DNA from: Actinomycetota bacterium | Lineage (GTDB): Bacteria; Actinomycetota; Thermoleophilia; Gaiellales; Gaiellaceae | Length of the DNA stretch: 39,766 nt | NCBI GenBank assembly: GCA_005884945.1 | Contig: VAYM01000135.1 | Location: forward strand, 1 to 39,766 | Direction of reading: 5' to 3' | In this document: in pieces, positions 8,994-19,456 of the stretch | Layout of the letters: every line of letters starts with the position of its first letter | Position numbering within the stretch: the stretch's first letter is position 1 | Program-made: the position numbers and the translations under genes | Notes under the pieces: generated by a model | The model's input: only the letters and a program-made list of their open reading frames with translations | What the model was told of the DNA's origin: nothing | The model's database searches: none

Positions 8994-8997
<4 letters not shown>
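8233..8997 (+). CDS. IclR-family transcriptional regulator of the corrinoid/choline operon
   Basis: The 254-residue protein is of typical IclR size. The N-terminal winged helix (about residues 8-70) contains GELAAHTGLPKSTTSRLVGA followed by LERRGLVQR. The C-terminal effector domain follows from about residue 85 (MLERLAAETRETTNLAV) through the conserved VPHHVAANGKIFMAF, GYGTAVDELELG, and MAAPVRGDDGAVVAALSISG blocks. The start is ATG 8233, just past a palindrome fitting IclR operators. The stop overlaps the corrinoid-protein start (ATGA, 8994-8997), so the regulator is cotranscribed with the pathway. The likely effector is choline, a betaine or a breakdown product, by context only. Confidence 0.92.
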
Positions 8998-9658
<661 letters not shown>

Positions 9659-9659
<1 letters not shown>

Positions 9660-10012
9660 TGGGCCCGCTCGCGCTCGTCGAGGCCGCCGTCAAGAAGCCG
9701 GTCTTCGGCTGTCAGATGTGCGGTCAGTGCGTGCTGCACTCGACGGGCCTGACGTGCCCGATGAACTGTCCGAAGACGCTGCGGAACGGCCCGTGCGGCG
9801 GCGTGCGCCCCGACGGCACCTGCGAGGTGAAGCCGGAGATGCGCTGCGTCTGGCTGAAGGCCGTCGAGCGTTCGCGTCGGCTCCCCTGGAGCGAGGAGAT
9901 CCACGACATCCGGCCGCCCGTCGACAACCGCCTCTGGGATACGTCGTCGTGGCGCAACTACCTGACGAAGCGCGACAAGCAGAGGCCGCCCGGCTGGTAT
10001 GTCGAGGCTTGA
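9659..10012 (+). CDS. metV: MetV-like Cys-rich protein (methylene-THF reductase C-terminal domain family)
   Basis: The 117-residue protein is dominated by a Cys-rich block: CQMCGQCVLHSTGLTCPMNC, then GPCGG, TCEV and RCVW. The eight Cys could bind Zn or an Fe-S cluster. This is the MTHFR_C (PF12225-type) domain which, as MetV, accompanies MetF in acetogens and some other bacteria that lack the NAD(P)H-type reductase arrangement. The ATG overlaps the corrinoid-protein stop by one base (TGATG), and the 3' end overlaps metF by 14 bases. The tight coupling to metF supports a MetVF complex acting on methyl-THF. The metal content is not readable from the sequence. Confidence 0.82.
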
Positions 10013-10937
10013 GGAAGCAATCGCGGAAGGACGCTTCGTCGTCACGGCGGAGCTGCTGACGATCGACGCCGGCGGCCTCGACGCGGTGCGAGAGCGGTTC
10101 GAGCCGTTCGAGCCGTGGGTCGACGCGGTGAACGCGACCGACAACACCTCCGCGCACGCGCACGCCTCGCCCGTCGCCGTGGCGATCGCGCTCAAGCAGC
10201 TCGGCGTCGAGCCGGTCATGCAGCTCGTGTGCCGCGACCGAAACCGGCTGGCGCTCGAGGCTGACATCGCGGGCGCGGCGCTGCACGGGATCGAGAACCT
10301 CTGCTGCCTCACGGGGGACGACGTCACCGCGGGCGACGAGCCCGAAGCGAGACGCGTCTTCGACCTGGACAGCTCGCAATTGATCGCGACCGCCGCGGCG
10401 ATGGCGCGCGGACACTACCTCTCCGGGCGCAAGATCGACCCGGCGCCGCACCTGTTCATCGGCGCCGTCGAGAACCCCGCTGCGCCGCCGTTCGACTACC
10501 GCGTGGAGCGCGCGCTCGAGAAAGTGCGCGCCGGCGCGCGATTCTTCCAGCTCCAGGTGTGCTTCCACCGCGAGCTGCTCGAGCGCTTCATCGCCGAGGC
10601 CGTCGCGAGCGGCCTCGCCGACAAGGCGGCGCTCATCCCCTCCATCTGCCTCGTCCGCTCGCCGCGCTCGCTTCGCTTCATCGACGAGCACGTGCCCGGC
10701 ATCTCGGTGCCGCCGGAGATGATCGAGCGCTGCGAGCATGCGTCGGACTCCGAGGCCGAGTGCTTCGAGCTCGGCTGCGAGCTCGCCGAGCACGCACGCT
10801 CGCTCCCGGGCATCGCCGGCTTGCACCTGATCAGCTTCCGCCGCGAGGCGGGGATCGCACGCCTCTGCACGCGTCTCGCAATCCCGACCCGCGCCGAAAG
10901 GGAAACCCGTGGATACCGTTCTCCGGTCGCGGTCTAG
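9999..10937 (+). CDS. metF: methylenetetrahydrofolate reductase, MetF-like
   Basis: The 312 residues form a MetF-type flavin TIM barrel. The opening VVTAELL contains the position of the catalytic acid. NATDNTSAHAHASPVAVA and VMQLVCRDRNRLALEADI follow as in MetF relatives, then LCCLTGDD and the GARFFQLQVCF strand near residue 185. The family interconverts methylene-THF and methyl-THF using FAD. Here it sits between the corrinoid protein and the methyl-THF methyltransferase, so oxidation of methyl-THF produced by demethylation is the sensible direction. MetV is encoded immediately upstream (14-base overlap). The next start lies inside the gene (29-base overlap). There is no NADH-binding extension, so the electron partner is separate. 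Confidence 0.88.
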   Translation: MSRLEEAIAEGRFVVTAELLTIDAGGLDAVRERFEPFEPWVDAVNATDNTSAHAHASPVAVAIALKQLGVEPVMQLVCRDRNRLALEADIAGAALHGIENLCCLTGDDVTAGDEPEARRVFDLDSSQLIATAAAMARGHYLSGRKIDPAPHLFIGAVENPAAPPFDYRVERALEKVRAGARFFQLQVCFHRELLERFIAEAVASGLADKAALIPSICLVRSPRSLRFIDEHVPGISVPPEMIERCEHASDSEAECFELGCELAEHARSLPGIAGLHLISFRREAGIARLCTRLAIPTRAERETRGYRSPVAV

Positions 10938-11763
10938 GACCGTCGTCATCGGTCCGGAGCACCCGTTCTGCATCATCGGCGAGCGGATCAACCCGACGGG
11001 CCGGAAGGCATTCCAGGGGCAGCTGCAGGCGGGCGACCTGTCGCAGGTCGAGACGGACGTCGCGCAGCAGGTCGGCACCGCGGACATGCTGGACGTCAAC
11101 GTCGGCGACCCGCTGGCGGACGAGGTCGGGCTGATGGCGAAGGCAATCCCGATGCTGCAGGAGCTCACGGATCTGCCGATCTGCATCGACTCGTCGATCG
11201 TCGAGGCGCTAGAGGCGGGACTGTCCGCGTACGAGGGCAAGGCGCTCGTCAACTCGGTGACCGCCGAGGACGAGCGGCTCGAGGCGATCCTCCCGCTCGT
11301 CGCGAGGCATGGAGCGGCGGTGATCGGGCTCGCGAACGGCGACACGATCGAGATCGAGCCGGAGGCGCGTCTCGAGATGGCGAAGAAGATCGTCTCTGCC
11401 GCGGGCGACTACGGCATCAAGCCGGAGGACGTCGTCATCGACCCGCTCGCGATGCCGGTCGGCGCGGAGCCGCGCGCGGTGACGTCCTTCCTCGAGACGG
11501 TGCGGTTGATCCGTGAGCAGCTCGGCGTGAACACGACATGCGGCGCCTCGAACACCTCGTTCGGGCTACCCGGACGTCACACGCTCGGCGCCGCGTTTCT
11601 CTCGGTCGCGCAGAGCCACGGCCTGACCAGCGCGATCATGGACGCGCGCGCACCGGAGTGCGTCGACGCCGTGCGCGCAGGTGACTTCCTCCTCGGTCGC
11701 GACGAGTGGGGCGCGCGCTGGATTGCGAAATACCGCGCAGAGAAGGCGGCGGCGGCGAGTTGA
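10909..11763 (+). CDS. methyltetrahydrofolate:corrinoid methyltransferase (AcsE/MtgA-like pterin-binding protein)
   Basis: The 284-residue protein is a single pterin-binding TIM barrel. CIIGERINPTGR occupies residues 21-32, MLDVNVGDPLADEV and PICIDSS follow, and CGASNTSFGLPGR contains Asn215 in the place of the catalytic Asn of AcsE. It moves the methyl group between the corrinoid protein and THF; in a betaine-degrading system it makes methyl-THF. The length matches free-standing MeTr proteins and not methionine synthase modules. GTG 10909 has GAAAGGGA upstream and lies inside the metF 3' end. MtgA is the name of the glycine-betaine system member; AcsE and MtvA are close alternatives. Confidence 0.93.
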   Translation: MDTVLRSRSRTVVIGPEHPFCIIGERINPTGRKAFQGQLQAGDLSQVETDVAQQVGTADMLDVNVGDPLADEVGLMAKAIPMLQELTDLPICIDSSIVEALEAGLSAYEGKALVNSVTAEDERLEAILPLVARHGAAVIGLANGDTIEIEPEARLEMAKKIVSAAGDYGIKPEDVVIDPLAMPVGAEPRAVTSFLETVRLIREQLGVNTTCGASNTSFGLPGRHTLGAAFLSVAQSHGLTSAIMDARAPECVDAVRAGDFLLGRDEWGARWIAKYRAEKAAAAS

Positions 11764-13592
11764 GCGCAGGTCCTGCAGCGGAGCTGCCCGAGCCGCACGC
11801 GGACCGGGTCCGCCTGCGCTTCCTCCAGCGTGCAGAGGATCGGACGCTGCGCGAGACGCGCGTGCTCGCCGGGACGTCGATCTTCGACGCGGCAAGCTGG
11901 AACGGCGTCGCAATCGACTCGACCTGCGGCGGCCACGGAACCTGCAAGAAGTGCAAGGTGCGCGTCGTCTCCGGCCACGCGCCGGTCAGCGCCGTCGACC
12001 CCCGCGCGTTCTCGACGGAGGAGCTGAACGCAGGGTGGCGGCTCGCCTGCCGCGCGCTCGCCGACGACGACCTGACGATCGAGGTGCCGCCGCTGCAGAC
12101 GCGGCCGAAGGCGGCGCTCGCCGGTGTCGGCCGGCACGTGATCCTGCGCCCCGCCGTGCAGAAGAGGTATCTCGAGCTCGAGGAACCGACGCTCGAGGAT
12201 CAAACGTCCGACCTCGAGCGCGTGCTCGAGGCCATGGACGACGTCGAGCTGCGCGTGCCGCTCGACCTGATGCGCGGGATCGGCCGAACCCTCCGCGAAG
12301 CCGACTGGAAGGTGACCGCAGTCCTCTGTGACGACCTCTTGCTCGACGTCGAGCCTGGCGACACGTCGACCTGCCGGCACGCGCTCGCCTTCGACCTCGG
12401 CACCACCACCGTGGTCGCCACGCTGCTTGACCTGGAGACCGGGCAGCCGGAGGCAGTGCGCTCGGTCTTGAACGCACAGCAGCCGTTCGGCGCGGATGTC
12501 ATCTCCCGCATCTCGGCGACGATGATGGACGACGACGCGCTCGAGCTGTTGCGCGCCCGGGCGCACGAGACGCTCACCGAGCTGCAGCAGGAAGTCTGCG
12601 AGGAAGCAGGCGTCGATCCGCGCGAGATCTACGAGATCGTCGTGACCGGCAACGTGACGATGATCCAGATCGCACTCGGAATCGACCCCGAGCCCCTCTC
12701 GATGGCCCCGTTCACGATCGTTGCGCGCCGGCTTCCCGAGGCGACGGCGGCGGACTTCGGCGTCCACGTCCATCCGCGTGCGCCTGCTGTTCTCTTCCCC
12801 GCCCTCGGTGCCTACGTCGGGCCCGACATCGTGGCGGGACTGATCGCCACGGGACTGACCCTCGATCGCCGCGTGCGGCTGTTCATCGACGTCGGCACGA
12901 ACTCGGAGATCGTGCTGGGCTCGTCGGCGCGGACTGTGGCGTGCGCGGCGCCCGCGGGTCCAGCCTTCGAGGCTGCACAGATCCGATGTGGGATGCGGGC
13001 AGCCGACGGCGCGATCGAGGGCGTGAAGATCGTCGACGGCGAGGTCGGGCTCACCGTGATCGGCGACGTCGACCCAACCGGTCTCTGCGGCTCGGGCCTC
13101 GTCGATGCAGTCGCAGAGCTCGTGGGAGCCGGAATCCTCGATCACTCGGGCCGATTCGTCGACGGATCGTCGGAACGGCTCGACAAGATCGGCGAGGAGA
13201 AGGTCTTCTATCTCTCCGACGAGATCTTCCTCTCGCAGCGCGACGTGCGCGAGCTGCAGTTCGCGAAGGCCTCGATCGCGACCGGCTGGACCATCCTCTG
13301 CCGCGAGCTCGGCATAGCACCGGAAGACGTTTCGCAGGTGCTGCTGGCAGGCTCGTTCGGCACGTACCTGACTCCCGCGAGCGCGGTGCGGATCGGTCTC
13401 GTCCCGGCGCTCCCGCTGACTCGCATCGTCTCGGCAGGAAACCTCGCCGGCGAGGGCGCGAAGATCGTCGCGCTCTCCGTCACGGAGCGCGCCGCCGCGA
13501 ACTCCGTCGTCGACGAGGTCGAGTACGTCGAGCTCTCCGGCCGCAGCGACTTCAACGACCTCTTCGTCGACCAGCTCGCCTTCCCGTCATGA
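11760..13592 (+). CDS. RACo-like ATP-dependent reductive activator of corrinoid proteins
   Basis: The protein has about 610 residues from TTG 11760, which overlaps the methyltransferase stop as TTGA. The N-terminal plant-type [2Fe-2S] ferredoxin domain has ligands C56, C62, C65 and C97 ([15 protein letters not shown] ... WRLACRA). A linker follows to about residue 205. The ASKHA/DUF4445 domain comes next, with the phosphate loop [13 protein letters not shown], then [38 protein letters not shown] and [12 protein letters not shown]. Such proteins use ATP to return accidentally oxidised Co(II) corrinoid to Co(I), and are diagnostic partners of anaerobic corrinoid methyltransferases. Its presence argues the system really turns over and is not just a B12 storage set. 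Confidence 0.94.
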   Translation: MSAGPAAELPEPHADRVRLRFLQRAEDRTLRETRVLAGTSIFDAASWNGVAIDSTCGGHGTCKKCKVRVVSGHAPVSAVDPRAFSTEELNAGWRLACRALADDDLTIEVPPLQTRPKAALAGVGRHVILRPAVQKRYLELEEPTLEDQTSDLERVLEAMDDVELRVPLDLMRGIGRTLREADWKVTAVLCDDLLLDVEPGDTSTCRHALAFDLGTTTVVATLLDLETGQPEAVRSVLNAQQPFGADVISRISATMMDDDALELLRARAHETLTELQQEVCEEAGVDPREIYEIVVTGNVTMIQIALGIDPEPLSMAPFTIVARRLPEATAADFGVHVHPRAPAVLFPALGAYVGPDIVAGLIATGLTLDRRVRLFIDVGTNSEIVLGSSARTVACAAPAGPAFEAAQIRCGMRAADGAIEGVKIVDGEVGLTVIGDVDPTGLCGSGLVDAVAELVGAGILDHSGRFVDGSSERLDKIGEEKVFYLSDEIFLSQRDVRELQFAKASIATGWTILCRELGIAPEDVSQVLLAGSFGTYLTPASAVRIGLVPALPLTRIVSAGNLAGEGAKIVALSVTERAAANSVVDEVEYVELSGRSDFNDLFVDQLAFPS

Positions 13593-14137
13593 CGCAGGTC
13601 GTCGTCACCTGCGGAGCGCTCGCGCTCCACGTGAAGCAGATCGCGGCGCGGCGGGGCTGGGACCTCGAGGTACGGCCGCTTCCGCCTGAGCTGCACAGCC
13701 GCCCCGAGCGGATCGCGCCTGCAGTCATGGCCGCGGCGGGGGATGATGACGCCGTGCTGGCCTACGCAGATTGCGGAACGCGCGGCGCGCTCGACGGCTT
13801 CGTCCGGCTCGACGGCGCGCACTGCTACGACGTGTTCGCGCGCCACGAGGTGCACGAGCTGATGGAAGAGGAGCCCGGCACGTACTTCCTCACGGACTTT
13901 CTCGTCCGCGCGTTCGACCAGGTCGTCGTGCGCGCGCTCGGGCTCGACCGCCATCCCGAGCTGCGCGACGAGTACTTCCGGAACTACACACGCGTCGTCT
14001 GGCTCGCACAGTCGCCGACGCCCGCGCTGCACGCGGAGGCCGAACGCGCAGCCGCCGTCCTCGGGCTTCCGCTCGAGGTTCGCGAGACCGGCGACGGCGG
14101 GCTCGAGGCGTCGCTCGAAAGGCTCCTCGAGTGCTAG
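13589..14137 (+). CDS. DUF1638 family protein
   Basis: The 182-residue protein opens [21 protein letters not shown], contains [13 protein letters not shown] and [16 protein letters not shown], and closes with a helix-rich tail. This is the DUF1638 layout (PF07796-like). Genes of this family recur beside corrinoid methyltransferases and RACo-type activators in methanogens and bacteria, but no biochemical role is established. Cys and His residues near the middle ([15 protein letters not shown]) could bind a metal, which is speculation. The start overlaps the activator stop (ATGA) and the stop overlaps the MttB start by 7 bases, so it is part of the machine. Confidence 0.8.
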   Translation: MTQVVVTCGALALHVKQIAARRGWDLEVRPLPPELHSRPERIAPAVMAAAGDDDAVLAYADCGTRGALDGFVRLDGAHCYDVFARHEVHELMEEEPGTYFLTDFLVRAFDQVVVRALGLDRHPELRDEYFRNYTRVVWLAQSPTPALHAEAERAAAVLGLPLEVRETGDGGLEASLERLLEC

Positions 14138-15567
14138 TCAACGAGCTGCCGCGCTACGAGATCCTCGACGAGGCTGCGCTCCAGGAGCTCGAGCGCGGCT
14201 GGCGGCGGATCGTCAGCGAGCTCGGCATCGAGTTCCTGCACGATGAGTCGCTCGACTACCTCCGAGGCGCGGGCCAGAGCGTCGACGGACAGCTTGTCAA
14301 GTTCGATCCCGACTGGATCCTCGAGCAGGTCGCGAAGGCGCCGCAGGAGTTCGACCTGCAGGCGCGCAACCCGGAGCGCACCGTCCACATCGGCGGCAAC
14401 AACATGGTGTTCTCCGCCGTCTACGGCTGCCCGTTCGTGCGCGAAGGTCTCGAACGGCGCGACGCGACATACCGCGACTTCGAGAACCTCGTGAAGCTCG
14501 CGCAGTCGTTCCCGCAGCTCGACTCCCCCGGCGGGACGATCTGCGAGCCGAACGACAAGCCGCTCGACTCGCGCCACCTCGACATGGTGTACGCGCTGCT
14601 GACGCTTTCGGACAAGCCGTTCATGGGCTCGGTCACGTCGGGGCCGAACGCCGTGGACACGATCGCGATGGCGGAGATGGTCTTCGGCGGCGAGTCGCTC
14701 GAGCAGACGCCGGCGATCATCTCGCTCATCAACGTCAACTCGCCGCTGCGCTACGACGACCGGATGCTCGCCGCGCTCGTCGAGTATGCGAAAGCGAACC
14801 AGCCGACGGTGATCACTCCGTTCCTGCTCATGGGCGCGATGTCGCCCGTGACCGTTCCGGCGACGCTCGCGCAGCAGGTCGCCGAGGCGCTCGCGGGGAT
14901 CGCGCTCGTGCAGACGATCCGGCCCGGCTGTCCCGTCGTCTTCGGGTCGTTCCTGTCGAACACGGACATGCAGTCGGGGTCGCCGAGCTTCGGCACGCCG
15001 GAGTCGGCGGTCGGACTCTTCTGCACGGGACAGATCGCGCGTCACTACAACCTGCCGTTCCGCGGCGGCGGCGCGCTGACGTCGTCGCAGGTCGTCGACG
15101 CGCAGGCCGGCTACGAGTCGATGATGTCGCTCTGGCCGACGTTCCTCGCCGGGACGAACTTCGTCATGCACTCCGCCGGCTGGCTCGAGTCCGCGCTCGT
15201 CTCCTGCTACGAGAAGTTCGTCACCGACGTCGAGACGCTACGGATGCTGTACGAGGTCTTCAAGCCGCTGCGGATCGACGAGGAGTCGCTTGCGTACTCC
15301 GCGCACGAGGAGGTCGGACAGGGCGGACACTTCCTCGGCGCCGCGCACACGCTCGAGCGGTTCCGCGAGTGCTTCTACCGGCCGCTCGTCTCGTCCACGG
15401 AGAACTACGAGCGCTGGGCGCGGAACGGCGGGCGCGATGCCGCGACGCGTGCGAACGAGATCTGGAAGAAGACGCTCGAAGAGTACGAGCAGCCGGCCAT
15501 GGACGACGGGCTGCGCGACGAGCTCAAGGCGTACGTCGACCGTAGACGGAAGGAGCTCGGAGACTGA
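14131..15567 (+). CDS. MttB-superfamily quaternary-amine:corrinoid methyltransferase (non-pyrrolysine, MtgB-like)
   Basis: The 478-residue protein has normal length for the trimethylamine methyltransferase (MttB) superfamily. Recognisable blocks are [19 protein letters not shown] (N-terminal L read Q), [77 protein letters not shown] and the tail [14 protein letters not shown]. The frame has no internal UAG, so it is not the pyrrolysine trimethylamine enzyme; it belongs with MtgB-like enzymes that demethylate quaternary amines such as glycine betaine. Encoded next to choline and betaine-aldehyde dehydrogenases, glycine betaine is the leading substrate. Carnitine, proline betaine or gamma-butyrobetaine cannot be excluded. 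The GTG start overlaps DUF1638 by 7 bases and the stop overlaps the CBS gene by one base. Confidence 0.92.
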   Translation: MLVNELPRYEILDEAALQELERGWRRIVSELGIEFLHDESLDYLRGAGQSVDGQLVKFDPDWILEQVAKAPQEFDLQARNPERTVHIGGNNMVFSAVYGCPFVREGLERRDATYRDFENLVKLAQSFPQLDSPGGTICEPNDKPLDSRHLDMVYALLTLSDKPFMGSVTSGPNAVDTIAMAEMVFGGESLEQTPAIISLINVNSPLRYDDRMLAALVEYAKANQPTVITPFLLMGAMSPVTVPATLAQQVAEALAGIALVQTIRPGCPVVFGSFLSNTDMQSGSPSFGTPESAVGLFCTGQIARHYNLPFRGGGALTSSQVVDAQAGYESMMSLWPTFLAGTNFVMHSAGWLESALVSCYEKFVTDVETLRMLYEVFKPLRIDEESLAYSAHEEVGQGGHFLGAAHTLERFRECFYRPLVSSTENYERWARNGGRDAATRANEIWKKTLEEYEQPAMDDGLRDELKAYVDRRRKELGD

Positions 15568-15953
15568 TGGCGACGGTCGCCGAGATCATGTCCGGGAACC
15601 TGCTGACGGTTGCGCCGTCCACGTCGGTTGCCGACGTCGTCAAGCAGATGCACGAGCGCGAGGTCGGCGCGGTGCTCGTCCTCGACGGCGCGAACCTCGT
15701 CGGCATCTTCACGGAGCGCGACGTTCTCCACGCGGTCGCGGTCGGCCATCTCGAAGGCAACGTCGAGGCGCTGATGTCGCGCCATCCGGAGACGATCGAC
15801 GCGTCGGACACGACCGGTCATGCCGCCGCGATGATGATCCACGGCGGCTTCCGCCATCTGCCCGTCGAGGACGGCGGCAAGCTCGTCGGCATCGTGTCGA
15901 TCCGCGACCTGATCCGGCACGAGCTCGACGACGAGATTCCGCGAGGCGCGTAA
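15567..15953 (+). CDS. CBS-domain pair protein
   Basis: The 128-residue protein consists of two tandem CBS motifs: about residues 8-60 ([16 protein letters not shown] ... [14 protein letters not shown]) and 70-124 ([16 protein letters not shown] ... [15 protein letters not shown]). Stand-alone CBS pairs bind adenosyl ligands such as AMP, ATP, SAM or NAD and regulate partner proteins. Here it is embedded between the methyltransferase and the aldehyde dehydrogenase, with one-base overlaps on both sides (TGATG and TAATG). It may report energy or SAM status to the pathway. No partner or ligand can be named from sequence. Confidence 0.92.
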   Translation: MATVAEIMSGNLLTVAPSTSVADVVKQMHEREVGAVLVLDGANLVGIFTERDVLHAVAVGHLEGNVEALMSRHPETIDASDTTGHAAAMMIHGGFRHLPVEDGGKLVGIVSIRDLIRHELDDEIPRGA

Positions 15954-17383
15954 TGGAGATGCTGATCGACGGCGCCTGGGTCGCGGCGCGCTCCGGCGAG
16001 ACGTTCACGGCGGAGAGCCCCGCGACCGGCGAGGCGATCGGCGAGGTGCCTCAGGGCGATCGCGAAGACGCGCGCGCGGCGATTGCCGCGGCGACCGAGG
16101 CCTCGGACCGGTGGGCCCGAGCCACCGCATTCGAGCGTGCAGCGCTCATGCACCGCGTCGCCGACGCGATCGAGGAACGCTGCGATGCCCTCGCGCACAC
16201 GCTGACGCTCGACCAGGGCAAGCCGCTCCGTTCCGAGGCGTACGACGAGGTCGAGGAGCTCGTCCAGTACTGGCGCATGGCGGCGGAGGACGCAAAGCGG
16301 CTGGAAGGAAGGCTCGCGAACTCGTTCACGCCCGGCAAGCGCATCCTGCTCGTGCGCCGGCCGCGCGGCGTGATCGGCGTGATCACTCCGTGGAACTGGC
16401 CGTACACGATGCCGGCGGAGCTGATCGCGCCCGCGCTCGCGTGCGGCAACACCGTCGTCTGGACGCCCGCGTCGACGACGGCAGTCGCGGCGATCGAGCT
16501 CGCGCGCTGCGTCGCCGAGGCCGATCTTCCGCCCGGTGTCTTCAACCTCGTGACCGGCCCCGGCTCGGTCGTCGGCGACGAGATCGCGCGCAACCCGGGA
16601 ACGCACGGGATCGGCTTTATCGGATCGACGGAGACCGGACGGAAGGTGGCCGAGGCCGGCGCCGGCAAGGCGGTCGTGCTCGAGCTGGGCGGGAACGGAC
16701 CGGTCGTCGTGCTCGAGGACGCGGATCTCGACCGAGCCGCCGACGCCACCGTCACCGCGTGCTTCCTGTGCGCAGGCCAGAGCTGCACGGCAGGCGAGCG
16801 CCTGCTCGTCCACCGCGACGTGCGCGCGGAGTTCGTCGCGAAGCTCGCACGCCTGGTGACGGAACGCGTGGTGCTGGGCGATCCGTTCGCGGACGGCACG
16901 ACGCTCGGCCCGCTCAACAACGACGGGGTCGCGGCGAAGATGGACGAGCACGTCGCCGACGCGGTCGACCGGGGCGCGACCGTCGTCGCCGGCGGATCGC
17001 GTGCGGACGGCTTCCCGACGCAGCTCTACTGGCACGCGACGATCCTCGACGGCGTCGGCTCGGACTCGCTCGTTGCGACGGAGGAGACGTTCGGCCCCGT
17101 CGCGCCCGTCGTCTCGATCGACTCGCTCGACCACGCGATCGAGCTCGCCAACGCCTCGCCGTACGGACTCCTCGCGGCGATCTTCACCCGCGACATCGCG
17201 CGTGGGCTCGAGTTCGCGGACCGTGTCCGAACGGGCTGGGTGAACATCAACGAGTCGTCGAACTACTGGGAAGGACATCTCCCGTTCGGCGGCCGCTCCG
17301 GCACCGCGAGCGGCATCGGCCGAGTCGGCGGCACGGCGCCGATGGAGTCCTTCACCGAGCTGCAGACCGTCGTCCTCTCGTGA
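15953..17383 (+). CDS. aldehyde dehydrogenase, probable betaine-aldehyde dehydrogenase
   Basis: The 476-residue NAD(P)-dependent ALDH has all catalytic landmarks: Asn148 (ITPWNWPY), Glu244 ([10 protein letters not shown]) and the nucleophile Cys278 ([11 protein letters not shown]). The late [11 protein letters not shown] and [14 protein letters not shown] motifs are also present. The Lys that usually follows the Trp in VWKPA is Thr here (VVWTPAS, residues 169-174), an unusual change at a cofactor-contacting position. The gene directly precedes a choline-dehydrogenase-type GMC oxidoreductase (GTGA overlap), giving the classical BetA/BetB pair: betaine aldehyde -> glycine betaine. ALDH substrate calls from sequence are soft; other amino-aldehydes or formaldehyde-type substrates are possible. 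Confidence 0.85.
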   Translation: MEMLIDGAWVAARSGETFTAESPATGEAIGEVPQGDREDARAAIAAATEASDRWARATAFERAALMHRVADAIEERCDALAHTLTLDQGKPLRSEAYDEVEELVQYWRMAAEDAKRLEGRLANSFTPGKRILLVRRPRGVIGVITPWNWPYTMPAELIAPALACGNTVVWTPASTTAVAAIELARCVAEADLPPGVFNLVTGPGSVVGDEIARNPGTHGIGFIGSTETGRKVAEAGAGKAVVLELGGNGPVVVLEDADLDRAADATVTACFLCAGQSCTAGERLLVHRDVRAEFVAKLARLVTERVVLGDPFADGTTLGPLNNDGVAAKMDEHVADAVDRGATVVAGGSRADGFPTQLYWHATILDGVGSDSLVATEETFGPVAPVVSIDSLDHAIELANASPYGLLAAIFTRDIARGLEFADRVRTGWVNINESSNYWEGHLPFGGRSGTASGIGRVGGTAPMESFTELQTVVLS

Positions 17384-19023
17384 CATTCGACTTCGTGATC
17401 GTCGGCGGCGGCTCCGCCGGCTGCGCGCTCGCGAACCGCCTCTCCGCCGACCCTTCGACGCGCGTGCTCGTGCTCGAGGCCGGCCGCCCCGACTCCTGGT
17501 GGGACCTCTACATCCACATGCCCGCGGCGCTCTCGTTCCCGATCGGGAACCGCTTCTACGACTGGAAGTACGAGTCCGAGCCCGAGCCGCACATGAACGC
17601 ACGGCGCGTGTACCACGCGCGCGGGAAGGTGTTGGGCGGGTCGAGCTCGATCAACGGGATGATCTTCCAGCGCGGCAATCCGCTCGACTACGAACGCTGG
17701 GCGGCCGAGCCGGGCCTCGAGAGCTGGGGCTACCAGCACTGCCTGCCCTACTTCAAGCGGATGGAGACGTGCTACGCGGGCGCCGACGAGTACCGCGGCG
17801 GCGACGGCCCGATCCCGCTCGAGCGCGGGCCCGCGACGAGCCCGCTCTTCAAGGCGTTCTTCGAGGCCGTGCAGCAGGCCGGCTACGAGCTCACGGCCGA
17901 CGTGAACGGCTTCCGGCAGGAGGGCTTCGCCGCGTTCGACCGGACGATTCGCAACGGCCGCCGCGTCAGCGCGTCGCGCGCGTACCTCCACCCGGTGCGC
18001 AGCCGGCCGAACCTCGAAGTCCGCTGCCGGACGTTCGTCAATCGCATCCTGTTCGAAGGGTCGCGCGCGCGCGCCGTCGAGCTCGACGACGGCGTCGTGG
18101 GGGCGCGCGAGATCGTCCTCTGCGGCGGCGCGATCAACTCGCCGCAGCTGTTGCAGCTCTCGGGCGTCGGCAACGCGCGCGAGCTTCAGGAGCTGGACAT
18201 CGACGTCGTCGCCGATCTCCCCGGCGTCGGCGAGAACTTGCAGGACCACCTCGAGGTGTACGTCCAGTACGCGTCGAAGCTGCCCGTGTCGGTCGCGCCG
18301 TCGTACAGATGGCGGAACCGGCCGAAGGTTGGACTGCAGTGGCTGCTGTTCAAGTCGGGCCCGGGCGCGACGAACCACTTCGAGGCGGGCGGATTCGTGC
18401 GCGGCAACGACGACGTCGACTGGCCGAACCTGATGTTCCACTTCCTCCCGATCGCGGTCCGCTACGACGGCACCGCACCGAGAGGACACGGCTACCAGGT
18501 CCACGTCGGGCCGATGTACTCGGACGTGCGCGGCTCCTCGAAGATCACGTCGCGCGACCCTCGCGCCCACCCCACGCTGCGCTTCAACTACCTTTCGACG
18601 GAGAACGATCGCCGCGAGTGGATCGAGGCCGTGCGTTGCGCGCGCCGCATCCTCACGCAGCCGGCGTTCGAGCGCTACAACGCAGGTGAGCTGTCGCCCG
18701 GTCCGTCGGTCGAGACCGACGAGGAGATCCTCGACTGGGTCGCGCGCGACGCGGAGACGGCGCTGCATCCGTCCTGCACGTGCCGGATGGGAACGGATCA
18801 CATGTCGGTCGTCGATCCGGCGACGATGCGCGTTCGCGGTGTCGACGGCCTGCGTGTCGTAGACGCGTCGGTGATGCCGTTCGTCCCGAACGGGAACATC
18901 TACGCGCCGGTGATGATGATCGCCGAGAAGGCCGCCGATCTGATCCTCGGCAACACGCCGCTGCCGCCCGCGAACGTCCCGTTCTATCGCCACGAGCGAA
19001 CGTACGCCGCGCGTGGCACTTAG
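17380..19023 (+). CDS. betA: GMC-family choline dehydrogenase
   Basis: The 547-residue flavoprotein has the length of BetA. The FAD motif is GGGSAGC (residues 9-15). GMC signatures [20 protein letters not shown] and [15 protein letters not shown] follow. The C-terminal [20 protein letters not shown] carries the catalytic His (about residue 463) in the HPSCTC context characteristic of choline dehydrogenase. The end has [18 protein letters not shown], then [11 protein letters not shown]. It oxidises choline to betaine aldehyde, passing electrons to a membrane acceptor. Pairing with the ALDH gene, which it overlaps by GTGA, supports this over other alcohol substrates. The 3' end overlaps the next start by 11 bases. 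Confidence 0.87.
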   Translation: MTFDFVIVGGGSAGCALANRLSADPSTRVLVLEAGRPDSWWDLYIHMPAALSFPIGNRFYDWKYESEPEPHMNARRVYHARGKVLGGSSSINGMIFQRGNPLDYERWAAEPGLESWGYQHCLPYFKRMETCYAGADEYRGGDGPIPLERGPATSPLFKAFFEAVQQAGYELTADVNGFRQEGFAAFDRTIRNGRRVSASRAYLHPVRSRPNLEVRCRTFVNRILFEGSRARAVELDDGVVGAREIVLCGGAINSPQLLQLSGVGNARELQELDIDVVADLPGVGENLQDHLEVYVQYASKLPVSVAPSYRWRNRPKVGLQWLLFKSGPGATNHFEAGGFVRGNDDVDWPNLMFHFLPIAVRYDGTAPRGHGYQVHVGPMYSDVRGSSKITSRDPRAHPTLRFNYLSTENDRREWIEAVRCARRILTQPAFERYNAGELSPGPSVETDEEILDWVARDAETALHPSCTCRMGTDHMSVVDPATMRVRGVDGLRVVDASVMPFVPNGNIYAPVMMIAEKAADLILGNTPLPPANVPFYRHERTYAARGT

Positions 19024-19456
19024 CGAACAGCGCGTCGGCGAGTTCGTTGCCGCGCTCGGGGCGCGCACCCCGGCACCGGCGAGCGGCGCGGCCACCGCGC
19101 TGACGGCGGCACTTGCCGCAGCACTGGCCGAGCTCGTGGCTCGCTTCGCGCGCGACGATGCGATCGCGGCGCGCGCGAACGTCCTCGCGGCGCGACTGCT
19201 GCAGCTCGCGGACGAGGACAGTGACGCCTACGCCGCGTTCATGGCAGCGCGAACCGACGAGACGCGCCGAAGGATCGTCGAAGTGCCCGAGGAAATCGCC
19301 GCGAGCGCGGACGAGATTGCGAGACTCGCCGGCACGGTGCGCGCGCGCGTCTCGACGGCGGTGGCGGGCGACGCGGACGCCGCGGCCGAGCTGGCGGAGG
19401 CGGCGGCGCGCGTCGCGCGCCGGCTCGTCGAGCTGAACGCCAAGGGTCAGACCTGA
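19013..19456 (+). CDS. FchA-like methenyl-THF cyclohydrolase / formimino-THF cyclodeaminase family protein (short form)
   Basis: The protein has 147 residues from GTG 19013. It keeps the family outline: an opening [20 protein letters not shown] resembling the SPTPGGGSAAA motif, then [35 protein letters not shown], and a final helix ending RRLVELN. Full-length members have about 200 residues, so this copy is compact. The glycine-rich loop is eroded (PASGAA) and the usual VSDAGVAALL segment is only loosely kept ([17 protein letters not shown]). In this C1 context the expected job is methenyl-THF <-> 10-formyl-THF, linking MetVF to Fhs. It is the last gene of the operon, and its stop lies inside the shared terminator palindrome. 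Confidence 0.72.
   Translation: MALSEQRVGEFVAALGARTPAPASGAATALTAALAAALAELVARFARDDAIAARANVLAARLLQLADEDSDAYAAFMAARTDETRRRIVEVPEEIAASADEIARLAGTVRARVSTAVAGDADAAAELAEAAARVARRLVELNAKGQT

Noticed and set aside
14131-15567. Pyrrolysine-containing trimethylamine methyltransferase
   Set aside because: The frame has no internal TAG, and the surrounding genes point to quaternary amines rather than trimethylamine.
11577-19095. Long minus-strand open frames of 500-600 codons opposite the RACo, ALDH and GMC genes
   Set aside because: They are antisense shadows produced by high third-position GC; their composition is Arg/Asp/Val-biased and the plus-strand genes have clear catalytic motifs.
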